This document shows positions 35,857 to 43,607 of a stretch of 64,000 nt of DNA, piece by piece; the first letter of the stretch is position 1, and the number at the start of each line of letters is the position of its first letter. Below the pieces are notes generated by a model. It worked only from the letters and a program-made list of their open reading frames with translations, did not search any database and had not been told where the DNA came from. A program made the position numbers and the translations under genes. This stretch comes from CAWIHS01 sp963836005 (lineage in GTDB: Bacteria > Pseudomonadota > Gammaproteobacteria > GRL18), in the NCBI GenBank assembly GCA_963836005.1, contig CAWIHS010000006.1, forward strand, positions 310,001-374,000, written 5' to 3'.

Positions 35857-36010
35857 GATCACCAGCTAGAAAGAAAGTCTCTTGTTTATACTCTTCATTT
35901 CGTTGTTTTATTCATAATTCTCCGTCCTGTAGTATTTAAGTACCAGTCTAATTTTCCCGCTATTCAAGCCTCTTGAAGGCACACTTATATTTAATTTTTA
36001 GGATATTATT

Positions 36011-36220
36011 ATGTCTGATACAGTAAATGGAACCGTTAAATGGTTCAACGAATCTAAAGGTTTTGGTTTTATCGAGCAGCAATCTGGTCCAGATGTATTT
36101 GCTCATTATAGTGCAATTGTTAGTTCCGGCTTCAAAACCTTAGCAGAAGGGCAGCAGGTTGAGTTTACGGTGACACATGGCCAAAAAGGGCCTCAAGCTG
36201 AGAACATCACAGCCATTTAA
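36011..36220 (+). CDS. Cold-shock protein, CspA family
   Basis: The 69-residue OB-fold protein has both RNA-binding motifs: NGTVKWFNESKGFGFIEQ (RNP1) and DVFAHYSAI (RNP2). It ends with the usual EFTVTHGQKGPQAENITAI. It binds single-stranded RNA/DNA as a chaperone. GGA lies before the ATG. A long leader (about 150 nt from the candidate promoter) suggests post-transcriptional temperature control. A terminator follows at 36294-36325. Confidence 0.96.
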   Translation: MSDTVNGTVKWFNESKGFGFIEQQSGPDVFAHYSAIVSSGFKTLAEGQQVEFTVTHGQKGPQAENITAI

Positions 36221-36293
36221 AGTCACAGTTTTGTTATAGCCTGTTGAGAAAATCTTCAGGCAAACCAGCACTTAATCTGTGTTTCAAATTAAC

Positions 36294-36325
36294 AGGGCAG
36301 ACCTTTCGGTTCATGCCCTTTTTTA
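36294..36325 (+). terminator. Rho-independent terminator of the cold-shock gene
   Basis: GGGCA / TGCCC stem with inner pairing around CTTTCGG, followed by TTTTTTA. Confidence 0.75.
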
Positions 36326-36728
36326 TGAAGGTTTTCTTTACACAGGTGTCTATTGATAGATTGACTGTTTTCGATTAAATTTTCCTTTCACTCACAATCC
36401 TCTTCTACTTGTAACGCCCCGTTATCTTTTTTATAACCGTATGAATAAACATCATATGTTCAATGCCGTCAAAGTGATTATCCAGCGCCTCATTGATGGA
36501 TTATTCTCTAACTCTGTCATAGAAAATGACCTTGCCTGTTAATCAGCTGATCGGCAAAGGAATGAGTCGTATCGAACCGCAGAATAATCTGAATTCAGTC
36601 GTTTAGCCCACCACGTAACAATTCGGGATAGACATATATGGACGCTCATCTAATATTTCTATTATTCTTGTTACTCTTTACGAAAGGTTTAACATGCTGT
36701 GCTGCAACCAGTTTAATTAACGCCTGGT
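36326..36728. other. Gene-free stretch before the lut operon
   Basis: Only short interrupted frames are present on both strands. No repeat of the families described here, and no recognised gene fragment, is seen. Confidence 0.4.
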
Positions 36729-37373
36729 TCAATTGCGAATAATAATAATCAGCTGTTTCGGACCATGCACTCCATAAGCAAGTACCTGTTCAATATCCGC
36801 AGTTTTAGAAGGTCCGGAAATTAACAGGGCATTAGTCGGCATAGCATCGGCCCAATGCTGTTCTTGAATCGCCTGGGCAAAAGTATCATAGATATTTTCT
36901 GCATCTAAAACTGCAATATGAACAGGCGGTATTAAAGAGATCAGACGCGGTTCGTGAATGCTCGGCCACAGGATCAAACTGCCTGTTTCAGCAATAGCTC
37001 CTTTTGTGGTAGTTAAGCCAGCCGATACATGACTGAAAAACTCCGCTTTCCAGTGTTCCAGTGTTCGGCTGTATTCGAGAATATGAATATTATCAGGCTG
37101 GTTGTCAACAATTTCTCTGCCAATTTCAGTGGCCCGGGACAGCAAAAGTTGACCTACTGATTTCTGCGCTAATATTTCAAACAGCTTCTTTAACCAGCTT
37201 GCCTTTTTAACCAGATGTACTTCAGCATGCACATCCTGGATCTTCTGAATGAACTGTTCAATTTTTTGTTCTTGAGTCCAGTTATAAGCAGGGACAAACA
37301 GGGGGACTTTGCCTCTATCAGCTATAGTATTCTGTCTCAGACGCTTGAGGATATGTTCGCGAGCATTACTCAT
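36729..37373 (-). CDS. lutC: LutC-type lactate utilisation protein (LUD domain)
   Basis: The 214-residue LUD-domain protein starts at 37373 (MSNAREHILKRLRQN), the usual LutC start. It overlaps the end of lutB by 8 bp. Motifs include GAIAETGSLILWPS, IHEPRLISLIPPVHIAVL and the late TNALLISGPSKTADIEQVLAYGVHGPKQLIIII, matching YkgG/LldG proteins. LutC is a subunit of the LutABC iron-sulfur L-lactate oxidising complex. It is the last gene of a minus-strand operon: TRAP remnant, lutA, lutB, lutC. Confidence 0.92.
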   Translation of the reverse strand: MSNAREHILKRLRQNTIADRGKVPLFVPAYNWTQEQKIEQFIQKIQDVHAEVHLVKKASWLKKLFEILAQKSVGQLLLSRATEIGREIVDNQPDNIHILEYSRTLEHWKAEFFSHVSAGLTTTKGAIAETGSLILWPSIHEPRLISLIPPVHIAVLDAENIYDTFAQAIQEQHWADAMPTNALLISGPSKTADIEQVLAYGVHGPKQLIIIIRN

Positions 37374-38799
37374 GGTCATAGCCTTCACTGACTGCCATTT
37401 CATGCAAACTTTTTGCAGCAGGTCTGGGCGCAGTACGGTAACGTGTCCAACCACCTAACCAGACCGGTGTTAAAAAACGTAATCGAGTGGCGAGGAGCAA
37501 AAATGTTCGATAAGCCATGGGCACTGAATACAGCCATTGCCATAGCTTCCACAGAAAACTTTCTGTGCTTTTTCGCAAACTACCCTGTCCGCTTAGTCCA
37601 GTTACTGAATGTTTTCTTTCCACTGCCTCAGAACGCAGGCGATTAATTAGTTCTGGTAGTGGTATTTGAACCGGACACACTTCCGCACAGGCACCGCACA
37701 TGGTGCAGGCTGAGGTTAAAGCACCCATTTTATCCAGGCCTAATCGTAGAGGTTCAAATACCGTACCAATGGGTCCCGGATAAACGGAGCCATAAGCATG
37801 ACCGCCGACCTGTACATATACCGGACAATGATTAATGCATGCGCCACAACGGATGCAACGTAATGTTTCTAATAGCTGTTCATCCATTCTGATAAGGGAG
37901 CGGCCATTATCCAGTAGAATCAGATGCACTTCTTCTGGCCCGTCTTTTTCACCGGGTTTGCGTGGCGAGGTGATCATGTTGAAATAGGTTGTAATTAATT
38001 GTCCGGTGGCTGAACGCGCTAAAATGCTTAATAAGGGAGGAACATCAGATAGTTTCTCCACTACTTTTTCTATTCCCGTAATCGCGATGTGTAATGGTGG
38101 AACGGTACTACACATACGGCCATTGCCTTCATTTTCGACCAGACACAGAGTACCGGTTTCTGCCACCATAAAATTAACTCCGGTAATACCGGCATCAGCC
38201 TGTTCAAAGCGTTCTCTCATAATCTGCCTGGCGGATAAGGTCAACTCATCGACATCCTCAGTATAGGGAAGATAATGAAAATTTTGCTGTAATAACTGCG
38301 CAATTTCTGTGCGGTTTTTATGCACCGCAGGCATCACAATATGCGAGGGTGTTTCACCCGCCAGTTGAATAATAAACTCTCCAAGGTCAGATTCGGTCAC
38401 GCTAATACCATGCTGTTCGAGAAAGTGATTCATTTCCATTTCTTCACTGACCATGGATTTACCTTTTACCACAGTTTTAGCATTATGAGCATTTAATATT
38501 TGTAAGGTAATGTTGTTCGCCTGCTGCGCATTTTCAGCCCAATGTACCTGAATACCATTGTCAAGTAATTTGCTTTCCAGTTGTTCGAGTAAATCAGGTA
38601 ATTTTAGCAGGGCATTTGCACGGATCAGTAGATCCTGAGTACGCAATTCGGATAATTCATCCGCGTCACTAAATTGAGCGGCTCTTTTATTCATAAGACC
38701 CGTCATGGCATTACGAAAATTTTTTCGAACCTGTTGATTGTTTAAAGCATTGTCTATGCGCTGATGAAAGTCACTGGTCTGATGGCTGGTTTGAGACAT
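37366..38799 (-). CDS. lutB: LutB-type lactate utilisation iron-sulfur protein
   Basis: The 477-residue protein starts at 38799 (MSQTSHQTSDFHQRIDNAL), overlapping lutA by 29 bp. The N-terminal LUD domain contains VVKGKSMVSEEMEMNHFLE and GVNFMVAETGTLCLVENEGNGR. The C-terminal part has two 4Fe-4S motifs, CIRCGACINHCPVY and CTMCGACAEVCPVQIP, followed by a hydrophobic/basic tail. It carries electrons from lactate oxidation. LutABC-type (LldEFG) systems support growth on L-lactate in Bacillus and Shewanella. Confidence 0.95.
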   Translation of the reverse strand: MSQTSHQTSDFHQRIDNALNNQQVRKNFRNAMTGLMNKRAAQFSDADELSELRTQDLLIRANALLKLPDLLEQLESKLLDNGIQVHWAENAQQANNITLQILNAHNAKTVVKGKSMVSEEMEMNHFLEQHGISVTESDLGEFIIQLAGETPSHIVMPAVHKNRTEIAQLLQQNFHYLPYTEDVDELTLSARQIMRERFEQADAGITGVNFMVAETGTLCLVENEGNGRMCSTVPPLHIAITGIEKVVEKLSDVPPLLSILARSATGQLITTYFNMITSPRKPGEKDGPEEVHLILLDNGRSLIRMDEQLLETLRCIRCGACINHCPVYVQVGGHAYGSVYPGPIGTVFEPLRLGLDKMGALTSACTMCGACAEVCPVQIPLPELINRLRSEAVERKHSVTGLSGQGSLRKSTESFLWKLWQWLYSVPMAYRTFLLLATRLRFLTPVWLGGWTRYRTAPRPAAKSLHEMAVSEGYDHE

Positions 38800-39529
38800 G
38801 CGTACGCTCGCTAATAAATTCGGCAAAATGTATGATCCGTTGGGCGTGCTTTTGTTTGGCCATTGCACCGCCAATATTCATCAAACAACCACAATCCTGA
38901 CTGATTAATACCTCAGCACCGGTATCCACAATGGCATTAATTTTATCCGTGACCATGGCACCGGAAATATCAGCCTGTTTGATGGAAAAAGTACCGCCGA
39001 AGCCGCAACACTCGGCTTTGTTCTGTTGTTCCAATACTTTTACATTGGCAAGCTGTGCAATCAGTGATTCAATTTTGTCAGCCACTGCCATTTCACGTCT
39101 TGCAGAACAGGAAGTATGTATGGCCACTTTAGTTGGGGGACCTGAATCCTTCAACTTAATATTAAGCACATCCACCAGAAATTCACTCAATTCAAAAACT
39201 CTGCCCGCAATAAGCAGGGCCTGTCGTTCATCTTTTTCACCAGCAAACAGGTCTGGCCAGTGATGCTTAATCATTCCGGCACAGGAACCAGAGGGTATGA
39301 CGATGGGAAAGTTTTCCGGGAAACACGCTATCTGGCTTCGAGCCACGATTAATGCCTCTGATCGATAACCTGAGTTAAATGCCGGCTGTCCACAACAGGA
39401 CTGAAGTTTTGGATAAATAACATTAACACCAGCCGCTTTAATCAAGTTCATAGCCGCTATACCTGTGTGCGGATATAACAGGTCTACCAGACAGGTTCCA
39501 TAGAAGTAAATGTTATCCGGTATATTCAT
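38771..39529 (-). CDS. lutA: LutA-type lactate utilisation protein (CCG domains)
   Basis: The 252-residue protein contains two cysteine-rich CCG domains: YFYGTCLVDLLYPHTGIAAMN..LQSCCGQPAFNSGY and IHTSCSARREM..ECCGFGGTFSIKQADIS, as in GlpC/HdrB/LldE proteins. It is the first intact gene of the operon. Its ATG overlaps the stop of the preceding TRAP permease remnant by 4 bp (ATGA), showing that the two were once translationally coupled. Confidence 0.94.
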   Translation of the reverse strand: MNIPDNIYFYGTCLVDLLYPHTGIAAMNLIKAAGVNVIYPKLQSCCGQPAFNSGYRSEALIVARSQIACFPENFPIVIPSGSCAGMIKHHWPDLFAGEKDERQALLIAGRVFELSEFLVDVLNIKLKDSGPPTKVAIHTSCSARREMAVADKIESLIAQLANVKVLEQQNKAECCGFGGTFSIKQADISGAMVTDKINAIVDTGAEVLISQDCGCLMNIGGAMAKQKHAQRIIHFAEFISERTHVSNQPSDQ

Positions 39530-39801
39530 TTAATCACCATACATCTCATCTGCAAAGATCGCCAAAACACCATGCCTGTGAGCCGAAATTGAGAAATAGC
39601 AGTAGAGTGAAGATTTTCCAGCTTCAGACGTCGCTGCATAGCCGCTACAACCAGAGCCGCAAACGTAACCATGCCGGCTGATTTCACGGGTGTTGTAATA
39701 CCAGTAATAATAAATCCAAAAACCAATATTACTAACCCTGGAGATGCCAACATGTTTCCAGGCAAAGCTATTTTTTCTCGCCGGCTGATTCGTTGTTTCA
39801 T
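39526..39801 (-). pseudogene. Remnant of a TRAP transporter large permease (DctM-like)
   Basis: The 91-residue frame has the segment GFIITGITTPVKSAGMVTFAALVVAAMQRRLKLENLHS followed by RLTGMVFW. This matches the pattern GI.TPTEAAAVGA.GAL..A...RRLS...L..AL..T..TTAMVFW from the middle of TRAP large (12-TM) permeases. The rest of a ~430-residue protein is missing on both sides. Coupling to lutA suggests an ancestral dicarboxylate/lactate TRAP transporter operon. An alternative is a small independent membrane protein. Confidence 0.5.
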
Positions 39802-39943
39802 AGCAATAGGCGGGCCCAGTGCATATTTTTATGGATGGCTATGCTGATATTTCAACCAGCAAAATTAATTTTAAGCATAGGAAATGAGATTGTATTTTGC
39901 AACATGATTGAAATACATCGGTTTTGCTTAAGCAAAAATAGGT

Positions 39944-40205
39944 GTAACTACTCAGCGTATTTGAAATATTGTAACTTCTCAATAAGTCCATGCAAGATCC
40001 CCTCCCCATATCAGGGGGAGGGCACTTAAACTGCACGGACTTATTGATATGTTACGAAATATTGCACTAAATGCTTGATATCAGGTGTTTGCGTAAGGCA
40101 GATAATTGCTCCTGTATAATCTGCATTCCCTGCATGAGCACCATGGATGTGGGTCAATAAATTCCTGGTGTCAGGGACGTTTTCAAAATTACGCTGAATA
40201 GTTAC
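39944..40205 (+). mobile_element. Family B MITE-like element, copy B3 (contains A3)
   Basis: Ends GTAACTACTCAGCGTATTT and ACGCTGAATAGTTAC are inverted repeats. The flanks AAATAGGT / ATAAATGT match poorly, so this insertion is older or recombined. Family A copy A3 is inserted 27 bp inside the left end. The interior retains GCAGATAATTGCTCCTG and CATGGATGTGGGTCAATAAA of the family core. Confidence 0.8.
39971..40055 (+). mobile_element. Family A MITE-like element, copy A3 (short), nested in B3
   Basis: This 85-bp internally deleted copy starts GTAACTTCTCAATAAGTCC and ends TTATTGATATGTTAC. It is flanked by perfect 8-bp duplications GAAATATT (39963-39970, 40056-40063) that derive from the host B3 element. 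Confidence 0.88.
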
Positions 40206-40211
40206 ATAAAT

Positions 40212-40336
40212 GTTTCTTAAAAGGTGTCCAATTAGCACCAGAAACTGTGATGTATCATTTCGGGATTTGATGCTAATATGAGCTAAAGGTATTACAGGGT
40301 CTTGTGCGATACCTCAATACTATGGACACTATTTAG
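40212..40336 (-). mobile_element. Family C element, copy C2 (inverted)
   Basis: The reverse complement matches C1/C3: CTAAATAGTGTCCATAGTAT at one end and GGACACCTTTTAAGAA at the other. It abuts B3 and lies immediately upstream of the N-ATPase operon. TATAAT (40337-40342) follows at its edge. Confidence 0.75.
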
Positions 40337-40342
40337 TATAAT
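40337..40342 (+). promoter_or_regulatory. Candidate -10 box of the N-ATPase operon
   Basis: TATAAT lies 27 bp upstream of the first start codon, at the edge of element C2. No good -35 is visible, so any -35 would fall inside C2. Confidence 0.35.
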
Positions 40343-40369
40343 AACTCAGATTCTCAGATAGATATCACT

Positions 40370-41755
40370 ATGGATGAAGCCGCATTAGCCATGTCTGAAT
40401 CTCAATCTCCTATTGGTAACATCGTTGAAGTGCATGGCCCTGTTGTGGTTATTGCCTGCCGTCAGGTCCCGCCTTTACATCAAGCACTTTATACTCACAA
40501 GCAAAATCAAACCTACCTTTTTGAAGTTCATCAACATCTTGATGAGCAGCATGTACGGGCCATTTCCTTACGGCGTACAGCCGGTCTAAGTCGTGGAATG
40601 GATGTTTACGATAGCGGTGCGCCATTACATGTGCCAGTTGAACCAGAATGCCTTGGACGCATGCTTAACATCTTCGGTGAACCGATAGATGATGGTCCAG
40701 CACTGAAACAGGAATATTTTCATAACATTCATGCTAAACCAGTGGCATTACAGGATGCTGTTAATATCGAGGGGATACTCGAAACAGGCATTAAAGCCAT
40801 CGATTTGTTGTGCCCATTTGTTAAAGGCGGAAAAACAGGCTTGTTTGGTGGCGCGGGTGTTGGTAAAACTGTTCTGATCACCGAGTTTATGCACGCAATG
40901 GTCGCACTGTATAAAGGGGTTTCTGTTTTTGCTGGTGTGGGCGAGCGCATCCGGGAAGGGCATGAGCTTTGGTATGAGATGCAAAATTCTGGTGTTATGC
41001 CCCATACTGTTATGATCTTCGGACAAATGGACGAATCACCCGGTGTGCGTTTTCGTGTTGGTTTATCTGCCCTGAGCTACGCCGAATACTTGCGTGATTC
41101 TCTGGGAAAGGAAGTTCTTTTTGTTATCGATAATATTTTCAGATTTATCCAGGCGGGCAGTGAAATTTCAAGTTTACTTGGCCGCATGCCAGCTACAGTT
41201 GGATATCAGCCGACATTGACCTCAGAAGTTGCAGAAATGCAGGAGCGAATACTTTCAACCCGTCATGGCTCGATAACTTCAGTACAGGCTGTCTATGTAC
41301 CTGCAGATGATATGACCGATCCTGCAGTCAGTGCTATTCTAAGTCATCTGGACACTACCGTAATCCTCTCGCGTGTTCAGGCAGGCAAAGGCATATACCC
41401 TGCGATTGATCCATTGCAGTCCGCTAGTAAATTGATGGATCGACAAACTCTGGGCGATCGCCACTATACTATTGCAGAAGGGGTTCGCAGTCACTTGTCA
41501 CGCTATCATGAACTGGAAGATGTCATTACCATGTTGGGCATAGAAGAACTCTCGTCCAGGGATCGTCAAATTGTTATGCGTGCACGTAAGTTACAGCGTT
41601 ATCTCACACAACCCTTTTGTGTTACTGCTTCACAAACCGGCATTAAAGGCGTTTCTGTCGCCCTTCAACAAACATTGAATGACTGTGAGTCATTTCTACT
41701 TGGACAATACGATGATGTACCGGAAGATGCCTGTTATATGCGAGGCACAATGTAA
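40370..41755 (+). CDS. atpD: N-type F-ATPase beta subunit
   Basis: The 461-residue protein has an intact catalytic P-loop GLFGGAGVGKTVLITEF, the catalytic Glu in GVGERIREG, and FVIDNIFRFIQAGSEISSLLGRMPATVGYQPTL. The DELSEED lever is altered (EELSSRD). It is the first gene of an operon D-C-Q-B-E-F-A-G. This order, with beta and epsilon first and no separate delta, is diagnostic of the N-ATPases described as a horizontally spread, often Na+-linked family. The start may instead be at 40391 (MSESQSPIGN); neither has a clear RBS. Confidence 0.95.
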   Translation: MDEAALAMSESQSPIGNIVEVHGPVVVIACRQVPPLHQALYTHKQNQTYLFEVHQHLDEQHVRAISLRRTAGLSRGMDVYDSGAPLHVPVEPECLGRMLNIFGEPIDDGPALKQEYFHNIHAKPVALQDAVNIEGILETGIKAIDLLCPFVKGGKTGLFGGAGVGKTVLITEFMHAMVALYKGVSVFAGVGERIREGHELWYEMQNSGVMPHTVMIFGQMDESPGVRFRVGLSALSYAEYLRDSLGKEVLFVIDNIFRFIQAGSEISSLLGRMPATVGYQPTLTSEVAEMQERILSTRHGSITSVQAVYVPADDMTDPAVSAILSHLDTTVILSRVQAGKGIYPAIDPLQSASKLMDRQTLGDRHYTIAEGVRSHLSRYHELEDVITMLGIEELSSRDRQIVMRARKLQRYLTQPFCVTASQTGIKGVSVALQQTLNDCESFLLGQYDDVPEDACYMRGTM

Positions 41756-41954
41756 TATTTTTAAGCCGGCAAGCAAATAGTTGCCAGGTTAATAATACGG
41801 CACAGGGACGTGGCGTCGCTGGCAGAATGCCAGTGCGAGCCCTTTAACATCAAGCAGATTCGCACATCTGCGCCAGATTTTAAAGGGCGATAATAAAATA
41901 GTTCAGGAAGATCTATTTTATTACCAGGTTAATAGCATACAGAGAGTCAACAGA
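41756..41954 (+). other. Hairpin-rich spacer between atpD and atpC
   Basis: A 199-bp non-coding insertion lies where these genes are usually adjacent. It contains CTGGCA/TGCCAG (41819-41833), GCCCTTTAA/TTTAAAGGGC (41839-41887) and a perfect 11-bp stem TAATAAAATAG/CTATTTTATTA (41891-41923). Imperfect 14-bp direct repeats TTGCCAGGTTAATA (41781) and TTACCAGGTTAATA (41921) bracket the interior. It may be a mobile insertion or an mRNA processing segment. Confidence 0.6.
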
Positions 41955-42365
41955 ATGAAAACATTTTCTCTCATTTTACAGGACGCAACTCATATAGAAC
42001 GCTTTGAAGGAGTGACTTCTTTTGTTGGTGAAGATGAGTCCGGCAGTTTTGGCGTTCTGGCTGGCCATGCTCGCATGATGACAAGCCTGATTTTTGGTAT
42101 GGCGCGTTTTAAAAGCATTGATGGGCAATGGCAATATCTCGCATTACCCGGCGCCATAGTCTATTTTATTAATAATGAATTATCGATAAGCACAAGACGT
42201 TACATGCTAGATGATAATTATGAACGCATGAGTGACGCCCTGCAAGAACAGTTGCTACGGGAAGAAGATGAATTGCATTCGATGAAATCAAGTCTGCATC
42301 GAATGGAGGATGAACTCCTCAAACGTATGTGGGAGATAGGTCGTGACAGGAGCAACACTGGGTGA
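41955..42365 (+). CDS. atpC: N-type F-ATPase epsilon subunit
   Basis: The 136-residue protein has the beta-sandwich start FSLILQDATHIERFEGVTSFVGEDESGSFGVLAGHARMM, as in F-ATPase epsilon. It continues to a C-terminal helix (EDELHSMKSSLHRMEDELLKRMWEIGR). It couples the gamma/c-ring rotor. Its stop overlaps the GTG start of the AtpI-like gene (GTGA). Confidence 0.93.
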   Translation: MKTFSLILQDATHIERFEGVTSFVGEDESGSFGVLAGHARMMTSLIFGMARFKSIDGQWQYLALPGAIVYFINNELSISTRRYMLDDNYERMSDALQEQLLREEDELHSMKSSLHRMEDELLKRMWEIGRDRSNTG

Positions 42366-42631
42366 ACCAGAATGAACAATTACGTAAACAGGTCGAACGG
42401 CAGGCCAGACGTATGAAACAAGCTGATAAAGATCGTCCTACCCTGCTTTCCCAAACGGTTTATATCGGGACCCTTGGGCTATTGTTTGTGCTGCCACTGG
42501 TTGCCTGTACTTATCTGGGTCACTGGATAGACACTTTAATGGAAGGTTATTCTGTCCGTTGGACTCTGAGTATGATATTCATTGGTGTGGTCATTGGTGC
42601 GGTTAATGTCTATCTGTTTATAAAGGAGTAG
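42362..42631 (+). CDS. atpQ: N-ATPase AtpQ / AtpI-like membrane protein
   Basis: The 89-residue protein starts at GTG 42362 overlapping the atpC stop. A basic head (RKQVERQARRMKQADK) precedes two membrane helices. The pattern YIGTLGLLFVLPLVACTYLGHWID is that of AtpZ/AtpI proteins that assist c-ring assembly. In described N-ATPase operons this gene is followed by atpR; here atpB starts only 3 bp later and no atpR is seen. Confidence 0.8.
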   Translation: MNQNEQLRKQVERQARRMKQADKDRPTLLSQTVYIGTLGLLFVLPLVACTYLGHWIDTLMEGYSVRWTLSMIFIGVVIGAVNVYLFIKE

Positions 42632-42634
42632 TCT

Positions 42635-43315
42635 ATGGAGAATGGCGACTTACAGGCTGGCGTTGTGTTTGAATTTGGTGTTATACAGATCACCAGTACT
42701 GTAATAACCAGCTGGATCATCATGATCGTCATTGGTGTCATCAGCTGGAGTCTTACGCGCCGATTAAGCTTGCAGCCAGGAAAGCTACAGACAGCCATCG
42801 AAGGAATTATCGCAACCATTGAAAATGCGATCTTTGAAGTCGCTCCGAATCAGACCGGATTATTATTCCCGTTTATTGCGACGCTATGGATATATCTGAT
42901 CATTGCAAATTTAACTGGATTGATACCCGGAGCTCATTCACCAACGCGTGATTTATCCGCAACTGCTGCCCTGGCATTTCTGGTTTTCTTATCCGTTCAC
43001 TGGTTCGGGATCCGTACTCAGGGTATTAAGGTTTATTTGCGTCATTACCTTGTTCCAAGTCCGATCCTTTTACCTTTCCATATCATTAGTGAGATCACTC
43101 GAACCATTGCTTTGGCTGTTCGTTTGTTTGGTAATATGATGAGTCTGGAAATGGCGGCTCTGTTAATTTTACTGGTTGCCGGTTTTCTTGCCCCCATTCC
43201 AATTCTTATGTTGCATATTATCGAGGCGCTGGTACAAGCTTATATCTTTGGCATATTGGCGTTGATCTACATTGCCGGTAGCATTCAATCACAACAACTT
43301 CAGAAACAGCAATAA
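42635..43315 (+). CDS. atpB: N-type F-ATPase subunit a
   Basis: The 226-residue membrane protein carries ISEITRTIALAVRLFGNMMSLE, with the essential Arg that faces the c-ring. The C-terminal helix HIIEALVQAYIFGILALIYIAGSIQ has the conserved Glu/Gln positions. It forms the ion half-channels of the stator. The N-terminus (MENGDLQAGVVFEFGVIQITSTVI) fits the N-ATPase type. Confidence 0.95.
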   Translation: MENGDLQAGVVFEFGVIQITSTVITSWIIMIVIGVISWSLTRRLSLQPGKLQTAIEGIIATIENAIFEVAPNQTGLLFPFIATLWIYLIIANLTGLIPGAHSPTRDLSATAALAFLVFLSVHWFGIRTQGIKVYLRHYLVPSPILLPFHIISEITRTIALAVRLFGNMMSLEMAALLILLVAGFLAPIPILMLHIIEALVQAYIFGILALIYIAGSIQSQQLQKQQ

Positions 43316-43325
43316 GGGACATCTC

Positions 43326-43592
43326 ATGTCTGATCTATCAACCTTTACAATTATATCGACTGTTGCCGCCATTTTTGGCATTGCTATTGGCGTACTATTA
43401 CCTGCTTTTGCCATGGGACGTGCAATAAGTAGTGCCCTGGATGCATTAGCCCGGCAGCCAGAAGCAGAAAAATCTATCATGCGAACCCTTTTTATAGGTT
43501 TGGCCATGATTGAGTCGTTAGCGATCTACGTGTTGGTTATTGTGCTCATTGTTCTGTTCCGTAATCCGCTACTGGAATATATATTACCATAG
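43326..43592 (+). CDS. atpE: N-type F-ATPase subunit c
   Basis: The 88-residue hairpin protein starts at ATG 43326 (MSDLSTFTIISTV). It has the polar loop ARQPEA and the ion-binding GLAMIESLAIYVLV. Aligned to Na+-binding c subunits (AESTGIY), the essential Glu, the adjacent Ser and the Tyr are retained. The Thr after Ser is Leu, and the helix-1 position that is Gln (or Glu in N-type rings) is Met (PAFAMGRA). Ion specificity is therefore uncertain. Co-transcribed with atpB (10-bp gap). Confidence 0.94.
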   Translation: MSDLSTFTIISTVAAIFGIAIGVLLPAFAMGRAISSALDALARQPEAEKSIMRTLFIGLAMIESLAIYVLVIVLIVLFRNPLLEYILP

Positions 43593-43607
43593 GGGAGGGA
43601 TCATTCA

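Noticed and set aside
35206..36010. Integrase expected next to the tRNA if it is an attachment site
   Set aside because: No recombinase motif (Arg-His-x-x-Arg..Tyr) could be read in any frame; only element B2 and gene-free DNA are present.
36410..36660. Possible transposase remnant
   Set aside because: Frames on both strands are interrupted and no convincing family motif was found.
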